A stretch of 64,000 nt of DNA, from NCBI GenBank assembly GCA_037127315.1, contig JBBBDQ010000351.1, positions 143,501 to 207,500 on the forward strand, written 5' to 3'. Position numbers and translations under genes: made by a program. The notes under the pieces are model-generated. The model searched no databases. It worked only from the letters and a program-made list of their open reading frames with translations, and was not told the DNA's origin. Source of the DNA: Ascarosepion bandense (lineage: Eukaryota; Mollusca; Cephalopoda; Sepiida; Sepiidae). How positions within the stretch are numbered: the stretch's first letter is position 1; every line of letters starts with the position of its first letter. Positions 1 to 12,400 of the stretch are shown here, piece by piece.

Positions 1-375
1 ACTTGAGCCACAAGATTAGCAACTAGGTCCCACCCTTTTACTGTGAAACCAATAAATTGTAAATGCAAATTTTATACCAGCAGCTTCTTTTCTTCCCGCC
101 TGTGAAATTCCCTTCCATTTACTTGCTTTCCCGACAGCTACAATCTCCAAGAATTTAAATGTAAAGTTAATAGTCATCTCCTATCTCATTAACCTGCATC
201 CTCTCTCTTCTCTATCCACTCCACTCTCATCAGTATTCTCATTCTTCTCTTACCCACTTCCTGACACCCCCTATAACCTGTCACCCCTCTCATAACTTTC
301 TTCTTAGATAACCCCCTGTAAAAAAGTGGCAGTAAACTGCTTTACTTGGGACAATATGATTATAAAAAAAAAAAA
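1..375 (+). mobile_element. 3' end of a jockey-like LINE (family 1), truncated by window edge
   Basis: Matches the C-terminal coding tail and 3' UTR of the same LINE at 44290-44680: ACTTGAGCCACAAGATTAGC, then a PVKPIKCKCKFYTSSFFSR-like frame, then C/T-rich UTR and the 3' signature GCTTTACTTGGGACAATATG followed by poly(A). Non-autonomous remnant. Confidence 0.8.
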
Positions 376-1234
376 AATCAGTTTATATTTTATTTCATTC
401 TGGTATGTTAGTTGGTGGTGTTAATTTGTGGAAGTTAAAATTAAGCATCTAAGTCATATTAACCAGCAAATAATTCCTTACTTTTTCTTAAAGAACAAAA
501 TGGATTGAGTACTGAACTGAGCTTTATCTTAATCAAGCATACGAGTTTTGTGACTAAATGATTCCTAAATATGATTTCAAACAAGTCTCTGTTTTTCTGT
601 GCATTATATTACAAGAGGTGAATTTTTGTATTGTTTCAGCCTCTTTTATTTCTGATGATGAACTAATGTTAATTATTGGTCGTATCACAGCAACATTTTA
701 CACCTTCTCAGTTTTGTAATGTTTATACAAAAAAACCTCCTAAAAGGGAATAAAATTAAACTAATGCAGTGATACTTTTTGCCTTCAGCATCTTTGTTGA
801 TTGCTAACTTTTCTCTTATATTACAACATTAAAACAATGTGAAGTTTTCAACTCGGAACAGTTTTAATAAAATCATTTTTTGCTCTTTAATATTTTTTGG
901 CTTTCTGTCAATATTGTGTGCAGCTAAGACCAGTCATGCCATGAACACTGTTGTGAACCACCCTCATTCACTTTCACATTCCATTGGTGAGATGTAAGTT
1001 CCACTCATACAGCTTCTTCCCTGATAACTACAATCCTAACCCTTAAAAGAAAAAAAAATCTATTTCAGGCAAGTGGCATGTTTCTCACTTTTAGAGTAAG
1101 TCCCTTGAACCACATATTTATTTTTGTATTCCTACCACTTAAAGAAGAAAAAGAAAAAAGTTTGCAATAGCCTCTTTAATTTATGTCAGTTTGGAATGTC
1201 TTCTCACTAAATAACAAGAACTGGTTGTTAGACT
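376..1234. other. unassigned AT-rich sequence downstream of the last visible furin exon
   Basis: No gene, exon motif or recognisable element. Only short A/T runs are present. Confidence 0.5.
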
Positions 1235-1890
1235 ACAGTGGAAGAAGGGCACACAGACCCATGTGATTCAAATAAATGTTACTTTTATAATCTCTTGTCT
1301 TAGCTGTTGTAAATAGGATCACAGACAAGATTGATGTAATATGACTTTAATGATCTACTTGTTTAATTGTCATGAATTGACTTACAGGCCCAAGTAATTT
1401 AAATGTGACATCCATAATCTTCTAGATTAGACTTCATGAATGGACTTACAAACCTGCGTGAGTCTAATGTTACTGTGATGATTTATTTGCTTAGTCTCTG
1501 TGTGTGGATTCACAGACGTAGGTCATTTAAATAAATATTACTTTCATAACCTACTGTCCTAGTTGTCATCAATGAACTCCCCAGACCTGACTGAGTAAAA
1601 TGTGACTTTTATAATCTACTTGCTTCGTCTTCTTGAATGGACTCTCAGACCAGGGTGATTTAAATGTGACTTTGATGATCTACTTGTTTTGTCTTCTTGA
1701 ATGAACTCCCAGACCTGGGTGATTTAAATGTGACTTTGATGATCTACTTGTTTTGTCTTCTTGAATGAACTCCCAGACCAGGGTGATTCAAATGTGACTT
1801 TGATGATCAACTTGTTTTGTCTTCTTGAATCGACTGCCAAACCTTGGTGAGACAAATGTTACTTTGATGATCTATTTGCTTAATAATTGT
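1235..1890. repeat. 64-bp tandem repeat, about 10 degenerate units
   Basis: The core TTTAAATGTGACTTTGATGA, followed by CTACTTG..TTGTCTTCTTGAATG..CAGACC, recurs. The best units start at 1657, 1721 and 1785, exactly 64 bp apart. Left-hand units (1260-1600) are strongly diverged, so the array looks most homogenised at its right end. It lies just beyond furin exon H. Confidence 0.85.
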
Positions 1891-2154
1891 GTATGCTACA
1901 GTTGCACAAGCTTCATCAATACTTCATTATACTGTTGACTGAGCAACTCCACTGTGGAGTGTTTAAATATGTGCAGCTAGGTAGTCTCAGATGTGATTTT
2001 AAAGGGATGGATATTTACTGGATCAGTCTTATTTGCAAACTTTTTACAAGCATAAAGTATGACATATTGACAAAACCTCAATCAAAATATTAAAAAAAAA
2101 ACATCAATTTCTTTTGCTTTTAAATTATTGACAGATTAATTACATACAACATAC

Positions 2155-2272
2155 CTGCTTCTTTCTGGATAACGGATTTCACATACTTTTTGTTTTGGCA
2201 CAGTAGTCCAGTTTCTTGCAAGAGACACCATTTCAGCTGCATCCATTAACCCATAACCAAATGAATGGCTGA
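2155..2272 (-). CDS. FURIN: furin-like exon H: catalytic/P-domain junction
   Basis: 118 nt. The acceptor ...ttttag follows a pyrimidine/A-rich tract, and the donor is AGCAG|gtatg. It encodes [20 protein letters not shown] and then [20 protein letters not shown], the last catalytic-domain strand and the first P-domain residues. The frame is still open at the donor, so more P-domain exons must lie beyond position 1. Confidence 0.95.
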
Positions 2273-3437
2273 CTAAAAAGAAAAAAAAAATGAAAAAATG
2301 AAATACACAGTAAAAAACACAAAGGTTTTCAGTTTTTAATAAAAAAAAAAATAGTAACAGTTATGTTTCTAATTTCAGAAATGTTGTTCTTCAAATAAAA
2401 AATTGAAAGATAGAGATAAAATCATAACTGGAGTTTTATAAGATTGTAATTATTTTTGATATAACAAGTGGCAATAGGTAACTTTGAAAATTAGTGTCTT
2501 GTCTAGTTAACATGCTCAGCTTGTACATCATTAATATCATATACTGAATCAGTCAGTTAAGTACCATACGTGATACACACTTTGGGTGATCTTATCTTGA
2601 AAGAGACATGACTGACTGGGCAGAAGATTATCCCACAGTAGGTTGCCATTGCTTTCTGTGGTAGACTGGTTGCCAACCAAGGCTATAGAACCCAATCTGT
2701 CCTATTATTTAACCCATAACTGGAGGGAAGAAATGGGAGTTAATACCTTTCCCAAGGGTATTTGTGTGTAAGTGAATGTGAGGAATTCAACTGGAGTTCG
2801 AACTTGGCTCTCCGATTTGTCGTTCTGAGCTGATATTTACTGCACCACAATGCACATCCTTGGACTAAGTAAGCTGTCTAATTCTTATGAATGCTGAAAT
2901 AATTTCAGTAATTAAAAAAGAAAAAAAAAATCATAGGAGCTTTTTACAACTACAAAATATCAAATTCAATTGGATTTGACAATGGTCTATGCAAACAGAG
3001 AATTTCAAAATTAAAATTTCTCAGAATCAGGTTTTACCTAAATATTCAAAAAAGACAAAGCTTTGAGAAAAATTTCAGAGTGGGAGAGAAAGAGAGGATG
3101 AGATGGAGGTGATTGCTTTTGAAGAATCAAACTAAAATTGTCAAGAGATACAGCTTCTTTTCTCGCGCTTCCCGCCTGTGGAACTCCCTTCCACAAGTCT
3201 GCTTTCCCGACAGCTACAATCTCCAGGTGTTTAAATGTAGGGTCAATAGACACCTCCTATCACACTAACTCCCAACTATTCTCAGAACACTCTCATCTAC
3301 CCAACCCTCATTCTCAGTATCCTTACCCGCCTATCACCCACCCTCTGACATTTCCTATATTTAATCAGCCTTTCTCCACTCTATGTAGCCCCCCTGCGCA
3401 GTAGTGGCAGTGACATGCCTTGCTCGGGGTGAAACGC

Positions 3438-3471
<34 letters not shown>

Positions 3472-6400
3472 ATATAATCCCTCTAATCACTTAAGAATGT
3501 TAAAATCTACAAATAGACAAAAGAAAAAAATTCATTTTTAAATAGAAGATTCAAACTCTGCATTAAAAAAACAAAACAAAAAACAATTAATTGAGGAAAA
3601 ACCAGGATATTCTCAAATATTGATTTTCAAGGTAGAACCATGCCCCTCCCCCATTTACCTGCAAAATGGTGCAACACAATCTTCCTATCCCTTAGTTCTT
3701 GACATGAGACCCTTGTGCTGCACAGAGATAAGTTTAGTAAATATTTATAAAAAGTAATTTTTTCTTCTCTGAGTGCATGGCATCACACAAAAATAAATTA
3801 AAGTTTTTTTGTGTTGCTTTGTTTATTCTTAATCATTTCACCCCAAGTAAGGCAGAACCACCACGAGTTCACTGTGGGTTACAGTGATAGAAAGGACTGG
3901 GTAGAGGGCATATTGAAGAAAGGATAAAAGATGAATGGGATTCAAGAAGATAGAAGATAGTAATTGATGTTGCATTTAAATTTCTAGAGATTGTAGCTAT
4001 CAGGAAAACATGTAAACAGAAGGGAGTTCCACAGTCAGTAAGTGCGAGAAAAACTGTTTGAGTAGAAGTGGCAATTATAATTAACTATTTCAATGGTAAA
4101 AGGGTGAGACCTAAATGCCAGTCTAGTAGCACGCTTGAATTCACATGAACAAGGCACCAGGTGAAAAAAGCTTGTCAGAGCAGTTGCCACAAAAATAATT
4201 TTAGAAAAGACAGACAGAAGCCATGTCACATAAGTGAGAAAGTGACTGAAGTCGAGATGCTAGGTCAGGACCAATTACATTGCAGATTCTTTTGGATTTT
4301 GACCAAGAATCAGATAAATAGCAAGAGCACCCAACCAGATATGGCAACATTATTGAGTTGTGGGTTACTTAATGTAAAAAAGGTAAGGTTTTAAGGTATA
4401 ATTTTTTAATGTTCAGTTATAGTGAGAAAGTTGATTTAGTCAGATTTTAATTAAAATTTTTTGTTTTTATTCTTTTTTATTTTAAAAAACTGAAAATGTC
4501 TTCTAGTTTCGTATTAAAAAATGCTTTACTGAGAATTTTTTCCTTCAAAAATGAGTTATGGTAATAATTTTTTCTTCAAAAATGTATTGTTAATATTTTT
4601 CCTTCAAAAATATATATTTTTTTTCAAAAGTCTATTTTTATATATATATTTCTATAAAAGTGTATTTTTATACTTCCATAGTGTTTTGACCCCAGTTTAG
4701 AGGTTAACTACTTGCCCATAGCTAGGACCCTAACTGGTGCTACCACTCCGGGTCAGGCTGGACATGGGAACAACAGCAATTAAGAGGTGGTTCTATGCTC
4801 CTCACAACCTCCCAATTAGAGGCCTTGCTGCCAGATGCAGTTTACCATCATGCCCAGGATTAGGCAATAGTATTCAATGCATGGATGAATGGTAGATCTA
4901 TAAATGTGCAAGATAGATCCTGACAAGAAAAAAACTTTCTGGTCTGACACAGAGACCCAACCTTCCTAGCAGTAGATGCAGCAATAGTTTCAGTTTTTAT
5001 CTGAAACTAAGATACTAGAGTATTTTTGTAACATGCATCAGCATGTTGAAATCCTCACAGCATTTAGTCTTGTTGAAGTTATCACTTCCTATGCCCATTT
5101 GAAACTCTCCTGAGTGTGTTTATATTTACAGTGCTACTACTGTGCATAATATTTTACCAGAATTAAATTTTTTTTTATTATCGTGTTGCCCCAAACAAAG
5201 CATTTTACTGCCACTGTTGAACAGGGGGTTACATAGGATGTAAGTTATGAGAAAGAGTGACAGGTTACAGGGGAGTATCAGGAAGAGGGTATGAGAAGGA
5301 TGAGAATACTGATGAGAGTGGAGTGGACGGAGAAAGAAGCATATGAGAGAGAAAGAGAGAGAGGATGCAAGTTAGTGAGATAGTAGATGACTATTGACTT
5401 TACATTTGAAGTCTTGAAGATTGTAGCTGTCAGGAAAGCAAGTAAACAGGAGGGAATTCCACAGGCAGGAAGTGCGAGAGAAGAAGCTGTGGGAGTAGAA
5501 TATGCATTTACAATTTATTGGTTTCACAGTAAAAGGGTGGGACCTAGTTGTTAATCTTGTGGCTCAAGCAAATTCATGTATGGGAGGTACCAGTGAGCTA
5601 AGTTCGTCTGAGCAGAAGCTATGAAAGCATTTGTAGAAGAGACAGGAAAGCCATGTTGCGCTGGTGAGAAAGTGACTGTATCCGAGCTACCAAGTCGGAA
5701 TCGATCACATTACAGATTCTCCGTTGAATTTTGTCAAGGACCCCTAGGTGGATAGCAGGGGCACCCAACCAAATATGGCAGCAGTATTCAATGCACAGGC
5801 GGATGGTAGATCTGTATATGTGCAGAATTGTTTCACACGGGGGAAAAACTTCCTGGCCCTACACAGAAAACTGACCTTCTTTTTCGCTATGGACTCTGTA
5901 TAGTCACATTCCACTTGAGGTCTGTTGTGAGAGTTAACCCAAGGAGGCACAGTGTTTTTCTTTCAGGTAGACTAGACTGATCCATGCTAATGGGGGATAG
6001 GTGCGATTGTCTGTGGTGATTAATAGATAGCAGCTTCATCAGTGGAACCTGTTGTATGTAACCACAACAACTGCCATAAAAAACTGGTCGCATACGACAG
6101 GTGGTCATGCACTAAAGGCTCATAGTCACAACCTATTTATGCCAGGAACATATATTCCACTCATCAGAATGTACATATTAGAATTTTACTAAGTAATCTG
6201 GTAATAAATAAATGAGAACATAAGAAAAGGGCCTAATTTTAAAGAAATTTATTCATCATAATTTATTTTAAAATTTGAAATGTATTTACAATGGTCAACA
6301 AGAGACCAAAATATTTATTCACAAAAATATTTATTAAGTGAACTTCAAAAAAAGTACAGGTTTCAGTTTTTTTCTTAGAAATGAATAATAGCAAAAGAGA

Positions 6401-9400
6401 ATCTGCAATAATACATGGAAAAAAACAACAACAAAATATACAAAAAATGACAGCAATCAGGGGTGGGAGTAGAGAAACAGAGATAAATATACCCAGATAG
6501 AAATAGAGTAGATAGATATAAAAAAATAAAGGAACAAAAGAGATAGACATTTGAGAAAGGGATATAATTGTGATTTTTCCAATCCCTGAATTTATCCAAG
6601 TCAGTACAGAGACTGCAATAAATCCCTTATACATGTCAAATGCAATACATGTTCTACAAAACAGCTGACGTTTGACTGAACTCAGACAATGTACATTTCA
6701 ACAAGAAATAACAGGTTGATACAACACAACAATAACATAATGATGAGAAAGTGTTCCTGGCTTAGATCAAATCAAAATTAGATAGATTACTCATTTAGTT
6801 TCTCCTAATTTAGAAGTTGGCAGTGTACACCAAAATTTTTTTTTTTAAAGCGGTTGTTTGATCAGTGATTTTCATTCAATGTTAGTAGCTGGTGTTGGTC
6901 TCGTTCTGGAGGTGATCAATGGTCGCTAACAACAGGTATTTGCTGAAAAAGAGGGTGGCATACGGCAGGTTCCACTGTATATATAACTAAATATGTGGAC
7001 TAATGGAAGTCTCTCTCTCACACACATTACGTACTGTGTTTATGTATTGTCATTTTGTGAATGTTATATAGACCATGCAGCAGTCTTTGGTGGAACCCTC
7101 TCAAGTGCTATCATCAAGTGTACAGTTATGGCTATACTTTCAGCCAATCAATCCAGGTTGTTGATGCATATACTACTTGTGAATTTGACTGTTTTGCTAC
7201 CTCATTTTTGCCTGTTCCAAGAGCCAATATCTTACCATGACTATAAGAGAAATGAACAGAAGACACAAACTTAGCCCCACAAAAAACAAAAGTAGACACC
7301 ATCATCTACAATCTGACTTTCCAGAAACTGGATCCCATCTTCACCAAGTCAAACCTGACCTCCTCTTATTTGAAACTGGTATCAGTCTATCTATCCCAGT
7401 ACAGGAATTCGTGATCATAGGCTATTCACTCCTAATAGGGGAATATGACCCTTGAAATCATTAAGGTCATGGACTTGGTACCTATATAAAGGTTGAGTTC
7501 CCATGCAGCAGACACTAGAAATGACCCTGATTTGCTATTCATGTCCTATTGTGCAGCCCTTGTTCACAATATGTCTCATTTTCATATCCACAGAATAATG
7601 GAACTGTAATGATTGACAAAATGGCTCAGAAAATTGATGATACTCTCTCTGAACATTCCTCAGCTAGTATTTACATTTGTGGCAACTCCAATATTCACTA
7701 GAAACAGTGGTTAGTCTACTCACACAAAGCCAATGAAAAGAGTATAATGTCATGACTTCTCCATTGCTTATGAACACAGATTGTGAATAAACCCACTTGT
7801 GTTTCCAATAAAAAAAATATTATGCAAACCTGCTAGAGCTCTTCCTCACATCCTGCCTTGAAAACTGCTCTTCCAAAGTTTTACTGTCTTTGGGCACTTC
7901 AAACAAATCGCTTGTCAGTGTTAAAGTTGATGCCAAATCAAAAATAACCTTTGATGTCTTATTCAATAGGACAGTCTTTTGCTATACCAAGGTAAAATGG
8001 GATAGCTTAAGATTGTTTTCATGGCAGAACCCTCCCTCTCAGAATTCTTAAAAAAAAAATAGAGCATCCAGAACTGCTGCCCTCATTTCTGAGTAGATTT
8101 TTTCTAGTATGGAAAGTTTTATCCCCCAAAATACCAACAAAAATTCAGTAGTTGTGGCAGACAATACAAAGGCAAAATTGATTGCTTCCCAAGAATAAAG
8201 GATTAGTAGAGCTGATCATGTATAATAAATCAGGCATACCAAACCTATGAAACAGTTTTAATGAAGGTACAAATTAGAGAAGATAACACATCACTCAATA
8301 AGTTCTGCACTTGGCATAAAGATGGCACCACTCATGAAAAATCCATATGATTTTTATAAAGTACTAACCTTCAAATAACATCTGAGAAAATTATTATTTT
8401 ACAAATTCCAGTTATTTAAGTGAATCTATTGTTGCAAATTTTCAAAACAATGGAAAAATCTGAATTTTGTGTGTTGATAAAGCATTGCTTTCTGATGGGA
8501 AAAAATACTGTTCAAGCAAAGCAATGGCTTGATAAGTGTTATTTGGACTGCTCTGTTGAAAACAATGGTTATGGTATGCTGACTTTAAACACAGTTGTAC
8601 AGACACAAATGATGCTGAATGTTCAGGTCACCCAAAATCGGCAGTTGTCCTGGAAAACACCCCCAAAAATGTACAAACTCATTTTGGCCGATTGTAAATT
8701 GAAGTTGCATGAGATAGCAGAGGAGTTGAACATATCAGAATGCAGTATATTCACTCACGGTTGATCAAAAACAACAATGTGTCGATGATTCAGAGCATTG
8801 TTTGCAACTGCTTTAACGCAATAAAGAGTTTTTGCGTAAATATATGACAATGGATGAAACATGGATCCACCACTTCACTCTGGAGCAGCAGATGAAAGCC
8901 ATCCAAAGTGACCAAAAATGCAAACATCAACAGGAAAGGTTTTGGCCTCCATATTTTGGGATGCACAAGGTATTTTGTTCATTGATTTACCTTGAGAAAG
9001 AAAGAACCATCAATAGCAAATATTATATAGCATTATTGGTATGTTTGAAGGAAGGAATCGCCAAACATGGCCACAAATGAAGAAGAAAAAGTGATCTTTC
9101 ACCAAGACAATGCACCATGGCACAAGTCGATCGCAACAATGGTAAAACTACATGAATTACACTCTGAATTGCTTCTGCATCCACCCTATTCTCCAGATCT
9201 GGTCCCCCAGTAACCACTGGCTGTTTGCAGACCCCAAGAGAATGCTTCAGGAAAAGAGATTTGGCTCCAATGAAGAAGTGATATTAGACACTGATGCATA
9301 TTTTGAGGCCAAAGACAAATCGCTCTGCAAAAAAGGCATTGAATTGTTAGAGAAGCCTTAGAATCAGTGTATCACCCTAGAAGGAGACTATATTGATGAA

Positions 9401-12400
9401 TAAAGTCAAATTTTGCCTAAAAGTTGTTGTTCTATTAGTTAGGCCTGGGATTTATTGAGTGATGTGTTAAGTAAAAGAATTAGCATAAAAGCTATGTTTA
9501 AGGTAGGCATCGTGTAGATATGAAACTAACTATGAAGGTCCTCTGAAACATGACCAAGTAGATAAAAGTGATATGTTGCATGTAAGAATTATTGTGAAAT
9601 CAATACAAACAACGTAATTGTATAAAATAGGTGTATTACCAGGAAGAGAAGTATTTACAAAAGAGGTCGTTAGTAAAATACAGAACAAGGGTTTAGTAGA
9701 ATGTATTGTCATGAGACATAAGAGTCTAACCAATAGAACACTTCCGGTCCAATACTGGAAATACCCGACTTACTTGTTCACTCGGCTAACATCTGAGGTC
9801 TTCCTCAAGGTATCATCACCACTCCTTTATGTAATGCTTAGCACATTCTATTACTGTAGACAAAGGTGGAGAGCGCCCCAACAAAAAGGAATGGTAAAAT
9901 TTGACTGGTTTGCTTGTTGTTGTCAGATAGTGACCCAGAGATTGAATATTAGCTGAATGGACAGGCAGGGTGGGTCATCATAAAGAAGAATTGGTGGTTA
10001 AGAGTTCTAAAATTCCCCAGGAGAGGACACCAAGCATGACAGGTGAAGGAATGTGATCACATGCCTTTTGTGGAAAGACATAAAAATGTGACTAAATATG
10101 ATCGGCACCCAAGGAGGATAGCAAAGATGACGATTTGAAAGAATAAAAGTTTAAAGATAATTTCAGGTTCGGACTAAACAAAAATGTCATTAAATGCAGG
10201 TTAATTTGATTTGGATATTTTACAAGATTTTATTCTACATACATTGAGAAAGCTAAATAAAAAATTAAAAGGAACCTTCAGATTTAGAAGGTCCAAGCCA
10301 GTCAAAGTTACTGTCATTTCAACAGTTACAGCAGAGAGTAACAATTTTTAATAAAAAAAAAGATGATAGATAGTTTGTGAGTAAGTGAATGAAAAGTGAA
10401 GCATCTGGTTAAGACTAAGAAGTTGTCTTCATAACTTACCTTTACGGCCAACCCCATTTATAATCCAATCTTGAGCATCTAGATTTCCAGGCTTAGCTGT
10501 CAACACGACTATATGCTGCATATCACGCCAAGTTAACATGGAGCTGCAAATGTACAAGTCATTAGTAAAAACTGATACGGAAGAAGATTATAAAAAAAAA
10601 AAGAAAAGAAAAAAGCAAAAAACACAGAAAATAAAGTTTTCACACAAAAATATTTGCAAAAGACATGACAACACGAATAAATTTGGCTGATAAATGAAGA
10701 GAGATTAAATTTCAGAAGAGAGAAGAATAGTTTAAAAAGTAACCTACTTAGCTTGTAATGCCAGTGCACAGAGGCCAGCAGCCAAAGGCGCACTGGCCGA
10801 TGTCCCTGTGTGAGTCTCTGTACAACCCCTCCGCAAATCAGTCGTCACCTAGAGAAAGAAAATAATTATTTTTATCATCTTATCAGAGAAATATTTTCTA
10901 GCTGAAAGAAAATATTAGAGAAATAAACAATGACGAGATTCTATCTCGGAACATAGAAATTTCTGTGTCGCAATGTACATTTAATTCATAATTATATGAT
11001 TATATCAAACTCTATAATATTTATTGTATTGAACACTGTTTATATAAAAACATAAATGCCAGGGGACTCAAAATTGTAAAACCTTTGATCCTCTTCACCA
11101 GGATATATAAATAAAATATATAAAAATATATTTAATATATTTATTTATGATTTCTGAGAGAATTGACAATTGAGAAATTGTCAAAATTATTGAATGTTTG
11201 ATTGAAAATAATATTTATAAGCAAATACTTCAAACAAACTAAGCCATTTTGTCAACAAAACTCATTTTAATTACTGACCAATGAAAAAACATTTCTGAAT
11301 TTAAATACATTTCTATAAAATCATTAGCAATAGATTTACAGGATATATATAACACAATGACAATCTCTTTCTATCTGATTTGCAATGTATTTCTAATATA
11401 AAACTATGAGCAATATATTTTCATTATATCGAATCATGTTTTAAAGTGAATTTCAAAGTCAACATTCAGATATTTATACATAACTTTATTCAACTACATA
11501 TGTGCCATTTTGTTCCATGACTTTTTGCTATCTTTAAAGCAACTTCAGAATTTTGTTCTTCCAGAACTTGGCTTATTTCTGGATGATAAATTGGTCTAAG
11601 TGTTTTTTACAGGTGTCCAGGGAATTGATGTTCTACTCATGAAGAGAATTTTGTAAGGATTAGAATAAATGGTAATCTAAAGGTGGAGAAGAACAACATC
11701 CCAGCCAAGCTGTACCAATTTCTGCTATGTCTGCAAAGAGACATGAAGTCTGGAATTGCCAGTACAGAAAACAACACATTTCCAATTGGTCAATTTTGAA
11801 TGATTTTCATCAATTACTGCATTTCATTAGTTCAGCTGAAAACAGTACTTGTTTGAATTCAACATCTGAGTTTTTGTAAGGAGCTCGTAATACACAATGT
11901 TCTTCCAATCCCATCAGATACACAGCATCCCGTTATTTGGATGCAGACTGTTGAGGTGGTCATTTTGTTTTCTCCTAGTACATTTTCACCATACACTGCT
12001 GTCAACAATCCATTGCTTTTTTTTGGTTTCATTTGAGCAGATAATTACAAATGATATTTTGTTTCCTCCTTAAATCATGATTCATCCAAGCATTGTAGCA
12101 ATTCATGCATCCAAGCATCTTTAAAAGCCTTATAAAGCTAATATAAAACATGTGCAGTATCTCGACAATATTTTGTGTCATGTGATTATTTTTAATTACA
12201 AAAACATTCTTGGTTTTCCAGATCAAAATTTCAAATCCTGAATCATTTACAAACATGGCATTTATCTTTTTATCATTTCTTTCTACATCACTTTTTCATT
12301 TTTCTCTTGTAATTTATTATTATAGCTAGCCACTTATATCCAAGGATGGCTGTCTACTAGAGTGCTTAATTTATCCCCATTGCAGACGCCTGCTCAGACA

